A DNA stretch of 64,000 nucleotides from Prostheceraeus crozeri (lineage: Eukaryota; Platyhelminthes; Polycladida; Euryleptidae), in NCBI GenBank assembly GCA_907163375.1, contig CAJQUW010012439.1:124001-188000 (forward strand), given 5' to 3'. The position numbers and the translations under genes are program-made. Of the stretch, positions 1 through 12,756 are shown piece by piece (within the stretch, counting starts at the first letter, position 1; the number at the start of each line of letters is the position of its first letter). The notes below the pieces were generated by a model that was not told the origin of the DNA, made no database searches, and saw nothing but the letters and a program-made list of their open reading frames with translations.

Positions 1-1984
1 AATTGGTAAAAAACGAGAAATAGACAATTTTCGAAAAAGCGGAAAATAACGGAAATAACGGAACTCTGGGTACCATGAAATTGCAATCAGAAAGAAATTA
101 AAATATCAGCTCAATGGCATATTGATGATTGAAAATATACAGCACATTGATATCGACTTCATGACACATTGATTTAGTGCATGGCTTGGCGATATTTTGG
201 TCTACAGGTCGAGCCCCGAATCCCGATAGTGTCATTGGAAGTCGCTAAGGAGGACATCCGGACTACAAGTGTCACAACGCTTTGTTTGGAACAACGGGTT
301 AGGTGTACTTGTTTTATGTTGAGGATTGGCTAAATTGGCAACATCAGCCATTATGGGCTTTCCTCAACATAGAACTGTCACAAGGCTTCATCTGAAGTCT
401 AAGTCAGAGCCGTCCAGGTGGGGGGCAGTGACGTGAAAGCTTCAAGGACTGTAAAACGAACGTGTGCTTGTTCAATGGAATAAATTATTCGTCACAAACA
501 TAAGTGTTCACGTACAAGGACTGTGAACAACTAAGAATGCATGAAATCTCATTTCATGGCCATTGTAATGTTACAAAAACGAATTTGCTTCGTGAACTTT
601 CAAGATAAGGCTGTCAGCTTAGATGGCAACCAGAAAAATAAACAAACACTGGCTAAGAAATGAAATATCATACAAGTCCATATGGAGCCTCTGTGGACTA
701 CTTATCCGAATAATAGTATCCTCTTTTGCTTTCAGATTGTGGAAAGTCTTCAATATCAGCTATCACATTTCTTTAAGGTCTCCTAATGAAGATATATTAA
801 TTTCTGTAAAAAAATTACCTACTAAATCCGGGTGTAAAAAATCTTTTTCTTCGCTTTCGCTAGTGAAATTCATGCTCGGTCCATCTTACCCCATCACTGC
901 ATAAATGACACAAACCACTTTGCTTTTGTCAAAAAAATGATTGTCCCATCATGGACGTCATCCTTCACTATACATGAGAATGATTACGATAATGTTTACC
1001 ATAATCGCTTTATTATACTCTACATCAGAGTTTTTTGAGGTTTTTGTACGGGTCATCTGATCATTCCCACGGGTCACACTCAAATCGTCTTAAAATCGCC
1101 TTTCATTAGTGTACGCCTAACGCACTCAGGATTTACAAACAAAAACAGAAGTCATGAATGCAGTATAACATTTAGCATTTAGCAGTGAATTTTACTCGCG
1201 ATTCTGCATGTACGTGTGCAAGGTGACTTTTCAAGTCTTGAAGTTAGACAAGAGACTCATTATCAAACATAGTAATGTATTTTCATAATGATCAGAATCG
1301 ATCAAATATTTTCTACACCATTCATTCGGAGGTCGTACAAAGAAAAGCAAGAAGAAAAGGCTACATGATTATGACTGCCATGCATCTTAAGAGTGCTGAT
1401 AACGATAGAGTATGTTAATTCTCCATGTTAATGAGCTATCTTGAAATGAATTCTGGGCATTGATAGTGTTGGCTATGGCTCACTACATGTAACGGATGAA
1501 CGTTCAAAATCCACGGTAAAAGTCGAAAATTCTACGGTGCAGAATGTGACCCGTGAAATACCTTAAAAAAGGCACTGCTCTACATGAATCATAACTCAGA
1601 CAAAGCAATTCCAATATTCGTTGTTCAAAAACAGTGGTTTCTAAGTTTCTGCTTCTACAGCAGGGGTTAACTTTTGAAGAACATTGGGGCCTGTCTAATT
1701 TTGCATCTAGTACTAAGCATGTCAACTGCAAGAAACATTATTTCTGGTGTAGCGGATAGGTCTTAAGGATCGATAGATGAGAGGAAGGCTCATGATAAAA
1801 AAAAGTTACAAAGTTACAAGTAAATAATACAATAAGTAAATAGTTACAAATTATTTCGAATTGGAAAACCACGCCAAAACAAGCTTCACCTGCTAAAAAA
1901 AGCATGTCCAAGTGTATATGTCAAATCGGAAATTTTGTTAAAGAGTCAACTCCTCCGAAATTCCCACACATATAAAGATACTAC
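1..1984. other. no gene recognised; AT-rich intronic or intergenic DNA
   Basis: No conserved motif or splice-framed exon was seen on either strand. Open frames at 623-904 (plus) and 1504-1731 (minus) show no domain and no supporting signal. If sestrin continues leftward, this stretch could be intronic to it. Confidence 0.5.
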
Positions 1985-4900
1985 GTGTCAAACGATTTGA
2001 CAAAAATGCAACAAAATGATGCTTGGCTTCTGAGACAGGAGCTAAATATGAGGAAGCAACATGGTGAGGAGGTGGTGATTTATCGTAATAAAGTCGTGCT
2101 ACGAAAAAATAAGAAGGATTTTCACTCGGTCTTTACGATCTTATGCGAGTCGGAATGCATTGCCCAGTGTATTTAGTGCCAACACACGTTCTGCGGTTCC
2201 TAAGGCGGACATAATTCAATCTTTATTGCTTCTCAGATATATTGACTGTTTTGTGGCATCAGAGACTTGGTTTCAAGATCATCACGCCGAATCTTTAACT
2301 TCTATCCCTGGGTATTGCTGCTTTCGTGATGATGAAGTTAATCGCATTGGTGGAGGTGTTGCCATATGGTCAAGGACAGGTTTAACTGGTGTCCTGAAAA
2401 ATTAGCAATTTCTCATAAACCGGATGGTGTTGAAATGGTAGCAGTGAGATTGAATTCAAGTGTGTTATTAATTGGTGTTTATGTTCCACCTCAGGTGGTA
2501 GCTGCTGTCACACTGGCATACAAAAGTTTTTGATTGATTTCATTGATTCATTTCTTGAAGGTCATCCTCTTTTTAATGTTATTCTTTGTGGTGATATGAA
2601 TCGTTCGAATATGAATGAAATTTGTGACCTTGCTAACTTACATCAAAAACCTACATATGGCAATGCCGAACTATATTATTGTCCTATTTCTGAAGACATT
2701 GCTTTTGAATATGTTGCTTCTGAATTCGTTTCTGAATTGACACATCATCCACTCCCCATATCTCTTTGTTGGCTTCTCCTAGAAATATCAAAAGTAATTT
2801 GTTGAGTATATGTTGACGATTGTATGACCTACGATCGTCCAACATAATGCATTTCTTGAGAATACTCGACAATGGTGACCGATCTTTTTTTTATAGTGAT
2901 GATTATGATTTGAAAGATAAAATCGAGTTGTTTCATCACAACATTAGTGCCGCATTTGATAAATCCATTTATGTTAGTCTTGTGACCTTTACAAAAAATA
3001 CAAAACCATGGATTACCCCGTTGATTAAAGGAATGATTAATGAACGACCGTCCGCGTATAGACTAAGAGATTTTCAACGGCATAATAGTCTGAAAGCAAA
3101 GATCAGAACAGAATTGGAAACGTCGAAGCTATCATGGATAAAAAGTGTAGCACATGATAATCCATGGAAGGCTGTAAATGAAATGAAGTGCCGAAAACAT
3201 GCCAACACTATGGATTATTTATACAACAAATATGATAGCGTACAAGACGCTTCAAACATGATAGACAAGGGTTATGTGATGTATTCTTCGATGGCAATAT
3301 GAGCATTACAGAATTTACTGAAAAGATTATCAACGATACCTTGAAAGTTTGTGAGGATTGTGTTTATCAGCTTTTGAATAATATGTCAAACCATAAAGCT
3401 GTCTCAGACGTGCCTGCAAGATTGTTTAAAGTTGCATCTGAAATTTTGAAGTGATCTTTTACTCTATTATTTCAGGAATCTATCCGGACTCAGCATCTAT
3501 CTGCACTCAGCATGGAAGACCAGTGCCATAACTACTGTTCCCAAAACATCTTTACCTGCATCCGTAGACGACATTCGGTCAATAAGTCTGCTACCTTTAC
3601 CTGCGAAACCACTTTCCTAGAGAAAGTGGTGCTTGATTCTGTTAAGTCATGTCTTCTTCAACATTATGGGTGCGAGCAATTTGGTTTTCGACCTGGTTCA
3701 TCCCCCTCTTGTGCTTTGATTACATTACACGATCATGTTGCTGAATGCTTTGACAGCACCAACATATGTGGAGTGCAAATAATTGCATTCGACTATCCTA
3801 AGGCGTTCGACCGTTTGAGACACGATGTCGTCATCAACCGCCCAATTTCTTGTGGTTTTTCACGTGAATTTGTCCATTGGGCAAAGAGCTACCTGACCGG
3901 AAGACTGCAATGTGTAAAGATTGGGTGTGACTGTAAATAATAAATTACAAACAACATCATTCGGAGCTCCACAAGGTTAAACGTAAGGCCCGTTCCTTTT
4001 TTCTGTTGTCATGGCCTCATTAAAAATTCATGATTCTAACTGCTGCATGATCGAATATGCTGATGAAGTAACCGTAGGCATTCCCATACATAGAGATGGC
4101 TATGGTACTCAAGTGAATGTTTTCAATCAAGCGGCAATTGATTGGTCTACAGAAAATGGAGTTGTAATCAATTACAGAAAGTGTAAAACGCTTTGTATCT
4201 CCAAATCTATAGAGTGTAGAGTGACGCATTTGCCTGATGTTTTGAATGTGGATAATATTACCGTCCTTGGTGTTATGTTTAATTCAAAGTGCACTTGAAG
4301 TGATCATGTTGATAATGCAGTGGTCCGCGCATCCCGTCATCTGTTTCCCTTGCGGATCGTAAGACCATGCTTGAATGACTCCTCTTTAAGAATTCTGTAT
4401 TTTGGAATGATGCGCTCAGTGATGGAATATGCTGCTCCCCTACTTGTTGGAATGTCAAAGAAGGACGCGAGAAAACTACAAACTCTTCAAAATATGTTCT
4501 ATCGTCTTCATTGTGTCAAACACAGCCAAAAGTTATGCCTTCCACCCCTTGATGATAGACGAAATGTACTAGCTTGCAAGCTTTATCAATCATCATCGAT
4601 AAACAAAGAACACCTGCTTCATGACTTACTCTGCCCTATGTCAGAATCTGGCCGTATAATTTTGGCATATATCAAAACTACTCGCAGACATAACTGTTTC
4701 ATAATCAAGACAGCGCAACTTATGAATGAATTCGTATGCCGATAATATGGCTAACTTTGTATCACTTCATCATCTTGTTTCTATTAATTTGCTTTCTTTT
4801 TTTGTGACAATTCAATTGCTTGTAGCTCTCTCGGATCTGTACAATTTTCATTCATATTGAAAATACATACACATTCTATTCAATCTTTTGCACTGATCTT

Positions 4901-5656
4901 TCTACCAACACTTCGCAGTGACCTTCGATTGCGATAATATTTAAATGTAATTTTATATGAAAGCAACGGCATAGTCCAAAAAACCTGAGAAATTACTAAA
5001 AACTTTATTGCTCTATCAGGCAAGTTTGAGCTACAGCCTCCACTATTTTGACTAGGAAAACACTGAAATGAGTGAGAGAAGCTATGAAGGAAGCCATCAA
5101 GAAAGACTTGATGAGAGACATGAAACTGGTTATGCTTCACAGGAACAGAACTCAAGTCTGCTTCAAATGGGGTCCGTGACTCACATTCTAAAGGACAGAT
5201 TTATGCCTAATTGATAACGAAATAAACTACAAGGAAATCATGTGCAGTGTGTTCATCAAGAGATCATTGCAGTCCGTGGAAATGATGCTGCGGTTCGAAG
5301 ATTGGGAACCTCAGCTTTACAGTACGCCTACCATGTTTTGAATGAGTCTTAGCAGTATCAATGCAATACGCTTATGTACCGGATGTGAATATCGTATGCA
5401 TGTTACTATTTTTATGTGCATGACATCCCTCCACCCCTTTTCAGGGAAAATGCATGGAAATACATGCACTCTATGATCCATTGTTGACTCATTCATGCGA
5501 ACCGATACAATTTCATTGCACCAGTTCTGTGCTTAAATGTTTTTTTGCATAAGTGTCGAATTATTTTTGTATTTGTAATTTTGTCTTCTACAGTGTGACT
5601 TTATGTGATTTTCATTATTTGAATAATAAACGCTGACTACTAACTACTACTACTAA
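1985..5656 (+). mobile_element. decayed non-LTR retrotransposon (LINE, CR1/Jockey group) with (ACT)n tail
   Basis: Order along the plus strand: an ORF1 C-terminal tail at 1985-2125 (LLRQELNMRKQHGEEVVIYR, the charged ELRxRRxxGE type); an endonuclease remnant at 2160-2805 with SETWF, GGGVAIWS and CGDMN; and reverse transcriptase at 3512-4300 with FGFRPGSSPS and AFDYPKAFDRLRHD. A SFGAPQG strand, interrupted by a stop, lies at about 3960-3985. The catalytic box reads YADE instead of YADD. A C-terminal RT/thumb region follows at 4320-4745. The 3'UTR runs to an AATAAA-like signal near 5624 and an (ACT)n microsatellite at 5633-5656. Several stops and frame changes separate the pieces, the endonuclease SDH motif is not recognisable, and the catalytic Asp is lost, so this copy is dead. 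The exact clade is uncertain. Confidence 0.85.
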
Positions 5657-8600
5657 AATAAACAAAAAAATAATCTTTGCAAAAATAGGTTTTCAGTTGA
5701 TGCTGAAACTATATCTTATTAACTTAATATGACAAATTTTGATAAGTCGGGAAGCACGTGTGACCTCTACAGTGAAGATGTGGGTATTTATTTTAAGGTG
5801 GATCGTCATGCACCATCGCTCTAACATGTGCTTTCAAAATGAGTCTACTTGTTTTCAAGCGATTCTGAATGAGAAGCAAGTGAGCGTGTGACCCATTCAA
5901 GAGCTTGTTCATACTAGGCAATTTTAGGTCACATTTGGTCGAGGAAGCTTGCACTAACGTGAAAATGATGTTGTGTCAATTCTGTATCGAAAAACTTATA
6001 ATGCACATATTGTTCCAATCGCACGCATAACATATAATAATATAAATAAATACGAAAGACATACTCCTTTCACAAATGCAAATCAGCCTCTGACACAGGA
6101 GTAAGTAAATACACGTAGAAGTATTCCAAACACAATGTTCAGTATGTAATCATTAATACCGGCAGAATAGGGAAAGTGACGACTCTGTTGTTTGTTGATG
6201 GCCCTCAAGAGTTGTCGGCAGTAGTTAAGTGTTTGCAATACTTCAACACAGTTGACAGCATGTGCTTACATGGACTATCATTATGCCTTCCACATCCGCT
6301 GTGCGAAAATATTGGTGAACTTGCAATATGCGATAATTTACTGATCTATTTTTCAACTTCAATAGGCTATCAACGTTGAAGTATTGATTCAAAACAGACA
6401 GGGTTTCAACTGGAAATTTGAGGTGGTTCTAGAGTGATATAGAGCACAAGCGTGATCCAAATTCTGCTATAAAATGAAAGTGATTATCTAATTTTGAAAA
6501 GTAATTGCTTGATGCCACATTTGCAAAACTGATGCAAAGTTCAAAAAAATGGCCAAACGGCTAGAACATCAAGCAAAACATAGAAAACAAAATTACAATA
6601 AAAAAGCATGAACTTTGATTACACTAATGTCGAAGATAATAAGAACATGCGTGCGCATTCAACACCGGAAAAAGAATAGTCGTCTAAAAGTCACGAAAAA
6701 TGATGCAGCTAATTGATGTGGCAATGCTAAATCTCGAAATAAAGTAAATACTATACTTCCGAAAATAGGACTCGACGTGAATTTAAGTGAATGATAATTA
6801 GCACATTTGTCTAAATTCACATCGTTTAGTACATGAAGAAGCTTATGCCAATAACAAGAAACTTATTCTGCAGACTGAATAATAAAGATTAGAAAATGAG
6901 ACAACTGTTACAAAACCGACCACCGCAAACTTCACAGAGTATCCGCAGAATACCTAGATGCATGCATTAGATTTAGAATGACTACGAGAATTTGAGAATG
7001 ACTCGCATTTTTACCCGATAATTCATTCACAGACTTGCAATAATTCGAGACGGCATAAACAGAGCAACAAAATGGAAGAGTTCCTTAGGAAATGACGAAG
7101 TGCTGTTAAAATATATTTAACTATTGACTTGAGTTACCGAAGATATTCAAAGTACACATCGCATATAGCAGTGTATTCGCTTATAGTAGCTCCGGTCCTC
7201 AACATTCAAATCTTCTTCGTTATGTAGTCCTGTCTATAGAAGCCCTAATTAAACCTCTCCCCATATTATAGGTTAATGGTTCCATTTATCCTGTAAAAAA
7301 GAGATACCCATGTAGGTTTGCCTCAACAAATCGATGGAAAATTTGAATCACAAGTTTCATTTAGGTTGTTACACAAATACTAAACAAATAATCAAATCAT
7401 TAATCTAAAAATCAGACGCATTCAGTCAGTGCGAGCCCTGGTCTTCTAACCAGCATGAATTGTTAGCAAGAATTGAAATTTCGAGTGCATATGAAATATG
7501 TTAATGGACTGCATAATGACTCCTATTGCATAGGGACCTATGCGAAACATAACTACTCGCACTTACTACACTTGGATATCTGATCATTGACAAATAGCCG
7601 AAGATCATTAATTGGAATATAAATAAAATGCATTCAAAGCCCGCTCGTGTCTGAATCTATCCACTTGACTCTCCTGCGCAACGAAACAAAGATTATCCCT
7701 CACTACGCGTTATTCAAAAATCACTATCACTGGGTTAAGTACTTCGAAATAGTCGGTCGTACATAAATGAACTCACTAAGTACTCAAAACTGATTAAAGG
7801 GAATGCTTCCTACAATCACTAGAACAACAGTGGCTAGATCTCATATATTTCTGGATTCAACAGTGCTTGCTGCTCGAGACAACTTCACAGGGATTTAGTC
7901 TTGCTGCAGGTGTTTGTGAACGACATAATACAAGTTATCTTGCCGCTTTGCACTTGGCACGCACGAACTTGTCGGATCTACCAACTGCTGTAAACAGCTG
8001 TCATCAAAGATTAAAATACTACTTCCCACGTCACTACACAGCTGAATGAGCATTTGGGTCAAATATTTTAGCAATATTTTTCTTCTACCGTCTCGAACTT
8101 ATGTACTACACTATTAATATATTAATGCATATACACAAATTAACTTCTAAAAGAATTCTGCTCCGTTCATTTAGTATTCCATGTCGAATAGATGTCTTCG
8201 AATTTTAGCTCGAAAGGATGAACGAAAACAGTTACATTCCATTCAGAGTTCGATTCCAGACAATGTTAAGAATTATTGTTATTGCTTATGCCAAGTAAGG
8301 GAAACAATATGACTGTAGGACTCATAATTTATTTAAGAGATGAATGTAATTCGTAACTCTGGTTGCAAATCCTTATCATCGAAACAGCTATTTTGATATC
8401 ATTTTCACAGACAGCACAGCGTCGAACGTTTCAAGCTGGGATAATTCACTGAAAATTGCAGATTAAGTATGAGCTCCTGTTTTTCAAAAACTTTCCGCAG
8501 TTTGGTTGGCATCCCAGCTTAAGATCAAATTAAGGTAAATTATTTTACCATATTCATATATAGGCCTACTACCTGCATCTTTAAATCAGTTCAATTCTAG

Positions 8601-8758
8601 GGTGTGTGTACGAACCGTCAACGTCACCAGTGTATGATGAAAACACTATTTCACACGCAGGTATAGCTAGCTGTTTCAAAAAGTAAATCAAGTTTTTAAA
8701 TCTTTTGGTCCATCACACCGATTAGAGATGAATACAGCTTTATAAATCTTCTACTCAC
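5657..8758. other. no feature recognised; probable sestrin intron
   Basis: AT-rich single-copy-looking DNA left of the last identified sestrin exon. I searched it by eye for the next sestrin exon (RHQCSYL, GGDP-WL, HRPW-I) and did not find it. The plus-strand frame at 7867-8049 has no domain and no splice context. Confidence 0.5.
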
Positions 8759-8944
8759 CATGATAGCTATATAATGCCGGTCAGCATCTGGCAATGGCGC
8801 ACTTCCTCCAGCAAAAAGACGATTGTGTAGTTTTAAGTAGGATTCTAGATATTCTGGATGAAGGCCTATAACCATCAGACTGTTCTCAACCCGATTCCAT
8901 ATGTGAAAATGATCACATAATGTTCGCAATCTTCTGTCACTATG
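8759..8944 (-). CDS. SESN: sestrin exon, start of Sesn-A (AhpD-like) domain
   Basis: A 186-base exon (62 codons, phase 0 at both ends). The acceptor is TTCTCTTTTTAG and the donor is ATG|GTGAGT. It contains VIGLHPEYLESYLKLHNRLF and then PLPDADRHYIAIM, the sestrin hallmark (HPQYL-SFLKTQ...GPLP--RHYIGIM). The exon ends right after IAIM, just before the family's AAARHQCSYL segment, which carries the redox cysteine of the AhpD-like site. That exon was not found at lower coordinates. Compared with human SESN1 about 7 residues are missing between exons 2 and 3, either a shortened loop or an unseen microexon. The 12,190-base intron above it is full of mobile elements. Confidence 0.88.
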
Positions 8945-9574
8945 CTAAAAAGAGAACAAATTAAATGATGAATATACCGCTCTTGTAGGATGAGAGAAAC
9001 CTATCTATTATTGACTCCATGATCATCATCTAATTACAATTTATGAATCCATCTATAAATATGATGTAATAAATTATTAGTAATTTCTAGTATAACTTCT
9101 TAGTAAATGGAGTAATCTTAGTACTCCATTTGAGAACTAAAAGTATTCATAACTAGAAAAAAATAGGAAAACATTTTGCAGGTCGAATGGTGGGATTCTA
9201 CTTAATAATCAATAAATATTGAAAACAAGATATATGGAGAGGGTTATAAGCCTGAATCAAGTATCACTATTTTCAAATACTTCGCAAATCTGCTGTGTGA
9301 CAACTTTTGAATTTTTTCATTTGAGATACTTACCCGATTTCTCATGAACATTATCTGTTTAAGGTATGCAATTATATTCAGGACTAATTATTCAGAAATG
9401 AAATCCTGTGCCCTGAAATCGTCAGAGCTGCGTGACGGCACTGACTTCTCATACTGGTAGGCCTACTGACTACACAAAGGTATTCTCATTCGTTGAAAGC
9501 AAGCACACGTCTACATTCAAGCAAGATACAATTAAAATTTCATGACTGATGTTAATCATCCTTATTGAAGGGGT

Positions 9575-9665
9575 CAGTGTTGGAACTGGTCCGGAATTTT
9601 CGGGCCAGGGCCCGTGACGGGACCTCCGAGGCGGGTCCGGGCCCGGTCCGTCTCGGCCCACGTTT
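9575..9665. mobile_element. GC-rich island, possible single hAT-like end
   Basis: About 90 bases with GC far above the neighbours, rich in GGGCC and GGTCCGG words. It begins CAGTGTTGGAACTGGTCC, and CAGTG starts are common for hAT termini. No matching opposite end or target duplication was found, so this is a tentative fragment call. Confidence 0.25.
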
Positions 9666-10936
9666 CAAATTCTTTACTGAGCAGTGCTATTTGGCGATAT
9701 TTGTAATAATCATCACAATGAAAAGAAAGCAAGACGCTAAATGGGGAACTGAATTGCACTGCTGCCATGTATTTTACGCTATCCAAATACTAATAGGCTC
9801 ACGTATTGAATTGTAGGCTATTCTATGGTTAATCCTAACCAGAGATAGCTTCTGAGATAATTCACTGTTCCCTAAAAAGCAAAACGCGAAAACGAACGAC
9901 GCACGCGCAGCTCGGTGTGACCGACCAGAAGATGCGCTATCCCATTCCGTTTGCGTGGCGGCCGTTTGCTCAATTTATCAAGAATATACGCGCATCTGCC
10001 ATGGTAACTCTCAGACCTGATGACATATAAATGATATGTCACATCAGTTCCCAAACTAAAGAAGCGTAGAATTAAGAAGACTTTATTTACTGCAATTTAG
10101 AATTTGCTTGTTTCAAAACATTTCATTCATAGTTTGAAATAAATATATACTGCAAAAATCACAAATTTAGCTTTTTTTCTTATCGCCTGACCGCTTTAAT
10201 CAAATACCGTTTTTATCTTTAGTGTTATAGACATGAGACCTATAGTAAAAAATCAAACATTATACTTGCAGAAGTTAAGTATCTTCGACTATTGTTTTAC
10301 TTGATACAGTCTCTTGTCAACCAGCTAATCTCTAACCTATCAAGTTTACATTGACCTGTTAATGTGTTGCATTTACATGTTGGTTGCTCACTGAAGATAA
10401 AAATACACAGCGATGTCAAGCTAGATGATGTATTTTGTCGAATAATCCATGAAATTAGTTGCATAACAAACTTGCCTTATTGACACGTCTGATGTGAAAA
10501 TTGATCTGCGCGAAGCTGATCGAAAGAACTACTCTATACTCTACAAAGGAATTAATTTCCCAGTGTGTTTTGATAAATATGCTCCTGTTCAGAATTGTGT
10601 TAACGTATATACTGAAGTGAAACACACACTGCGATGCATGCAACCAGACAATAATTAATCACAAGCTTGTATATTACAGTATAAAATCACAATATTCAAC
10701 TGATAAATACTGTATAGAGTATAAATGTGCTTCATAGATGACATCCTAACCAAGGCCCGGCCGATTACAGGTCAGCTACAACTATGATGTGCATGTTAAT
10801 AACTGTAACAGATGAGTGACAGCAGATTAACATTCTCCTATTCTGTTGAAACCATCGAGTTCATCGAACTCTGTGTTTGCTGTCTAGTTATGATAACATG
10901 CTGTAATTCACGCTGTTCGCGGCCTCGGACGGCCTC
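9666..10936. other. intronic DNA, nothing recognised
   Basis: Part of the 12.2-kb sestrin intron. No coding frame with a recognisable domain, no RNA gene and no clear repeat was seen. Confidence 0.5.
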
Positions 10937-11095
10937 CAGACCACCGCCATTCGATTCAGCGTGGTACTTTCTACCAAACGGCACCGGAATCTTAAAACCG
11001 ATTTTTTGGTTGGGACTCTAACCTAGAGGAATTTTCGCTGAACCTACCGACAAACATTTGAGTTTGAAAATCAAGTGTTCCCAAAATCAATTTCC
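10937..11095 (+). repeat. left inverted-repeat arm of the unknown cassette
   Basis: Contains ACCACCGCCATTCGATTCAG at the outer side, then GGACTCTAACCTAGAGG and ATTTTCGCTGAA. The same words recur inverted at 12590-12722 and again at 13675-13785. The arms flank a coding-like region and are diverged by substitutions and small gaps. No target duplication was identified at the outer edges. Confidence 0.6.
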
Positions 11096-11516
11096 CGGCG
11101 GTCCACTGAAGCGAAAATGAATGACTCGTGGTCATTATTAATTCCTCGGTTGGCTTGTCAAGAATTAATCACGGCGGAGTAATCGCGGAGACACACTGCG
11201 ATGCACTCACCGCAATGTGTTTCTCCTATTGCTCGCGCTTAGTCCTCCAGCGGTGGAAGCACCGGCTGAGTCAGCGGCACCAATGGCGCTACTGGATGGG
11301 ATGGAAGTGGAGTTCATGGAGGATTTATTCTCTCCGCCACAGCAGCCTGCGCCAGCACTTACGGCTAATAAAATGGACATAATAAGAAGATCAATGCCTT
11401 CGCAGTTGCATCTGCATGATTAAGACAGCAGGCAGCGGTCGAAAGCTCGCAAAAATTCAATCAATTTATGAGAACAAGTGGTGCTTTCCCGAAAATACAC
11501 TAACCTTGAATTAACG

Positions 11517-11708
11517 ACAAAGCAGCACCGAAACTTACCTTTTGGCGTACGCTTCCAGCTTTACCGAGACCATTTTTCTCTACCATTTTTCTCTACCAGT
11601 TCAACAAACCATTCAAACACAAAGCAGCACCGAAACTTACCTTTTGGCGTACGCTTCCAGCTTTACCGAGACCATTTTTCTCTACCAGTTCAACAAACCA
11701 TTCAAACA
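11517..11708. repeat. two-copy tandem repeat, about 90-102 bp
   Basis: Copies at 11517-11618 and 11619-11708, both starting ACAAAGCAGCACCG and ending TTCAAACA. They are nearly identical. The first copy carries an extra small repeat of a TTTTTCTCTACC word. The near identity inside an otherwise decayed region suggests a recent duplication. Confidence 0.8.
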
Positions 11709-11827
11709 ATCGTCCCAACTACACCAGAGCGGTCTGTTTGCATTCTCGGAGAACACAGGCGCCACATTCGATTTGAAATGCTCCTTCAAGGACGAATGGG
11801 CTGTGAAAGTGTGTTCGTGATGATGTA

Positions 11828-11843
11828 GGGGGGGGGGGGGGGG
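11828..11843 (+). repeat. homopolymer run of 16 G
   Basis: An uninterrupted G tract within the decayed coding-like region. Its length may be inaccurate, since long homopolymers are error-prone in assemblies. Confidence 0.9.
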
Positions 11844-12589
11844 AACAGCAGGAACTGAGGTTCGGTAATATTATCAAATTGGAGGCGGTGTTACACAGTA
11901 GCATATTAAATGCGCTACACACCGGCGGCGGATGACCAGGTGTACTGGCCATCAACTCACCCACGGTCGCGCTCACCTACAGCGATTATCTATGCGATAT
12001 CTTGGCCTTCGATCAGACCACTTTTATTGGGAAGCCAACGGTCACTGGCTGCTGCCCCACTATACTAAGACCTGCACTAAAGTGGTTGAGCGGCCTTCAA
12101 GAACTCTATGTACTCAAGGTGGCCACCTCGGAAGTGCACAATATCCACATGCAGATTTATGATGGGGCGGTCAAACTGATGCCATTCCACAAGGGCGCGG
12201 TGACCAACATTGCGCTCCACTTCCGACGGCGTGAGTCAACAGGCGTTATGCAATGATGGAAAACGCCCCGGAGGTAGTAGTGGTGCTGCTGATGGCGGAT
12301 TCATTCGAACTAAATCTGTCAAACAATACTTCATCGGAGAAGTACCCAAATAGCAGATCGTCACAGCACACAATTGTGTTCACCGACACTCTCCAAATAA
12401 ACTCTGATGGTGGCGCTGGTTGAGAAGTTGGTGAGGAGCTTATCTTCTACAACAGAAACATTTGTGATCTAAACGAAGAGGAGCGTATCATGATCAAAAG
12501 GCTTCAGGAACAGTCAGCACATTTGTCACTTGAGTCTTCCGGTGAAGTATAAGGTGTTGAAACAAAGAAAATCAAGGCCAAATTTTATA

Positions 12590-12722
12590 AAGTTATTCTC
12601 CAACCAAGATGCGATTTTAGGAAAACATGATAATTGATTTTGAAACTCAAAAATATTTTCCATGAGGGGACGTCAGCGAAAATTTTTCTAGGTTAGAATC
12701 CCAGGCAAAATTGTGACTTTGA
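12590..12722 (-). repeat. inner right inverted-repeat arm of the unknown cassette
   Basis: The reverse complement matches the left arm at 10985-11095 (GATTCTAACCTAGAAAAATT, then a TTGAGTTT-AAAATCAA stretch). It lies directly right of the coding-like region. A second related arm lies at 13675-13785, so the cassette has two right-hand copies. Confidence 0.55.
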
Positions 12723-12756
12723 AGCCATCACTTTCAAACTCTGAAGCATTTTCCTG

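Larger units (their letters stand above)
11128..12560 (+). pseudogene. decayed coding-like region of unknown identity inside inverted repeats
   Basis: GC content rises and several overlapping plus-strand frames carry protein-like text. One is a Pro/Ala-rich stretch with DGMEVEFMEDLFSPP (11217-11423). Another contains FSENTGATFDLKCSFKDEW (about 11745-11801). A third has TTFIGKPTVTG, LQELYVLKVATSEVHNIHM and PFHKGAVTNIALHFRR (about 12015-12230). A fourth has EEERIMIKRLQEQSAHL (near 12480). No single frame runs through, so it is a broken gene. I do not recognise the family. The flanking inverted repeats suggest it belongs to a mobile or virus-like element rather than to sestrin. It holds a two-copy tandem repeat (11517-11708) and a 16-G run (11828-11843). 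Confidence 0.5.

Noticed and set aside
7867-8049. 60-codon plus-strand frame with ERHNTSYLAALHL, considered as a sestrin RHQCSYL exon
   Set aside because: Wrong strand for sestrin and no GGDP/PW motifs or splice signals follow.
11828-11843. G-quadruplex regulatory site
   Set aside because: A single homopolymer run in decayed sequence; may be an assembly length artefact and has no promoter context.
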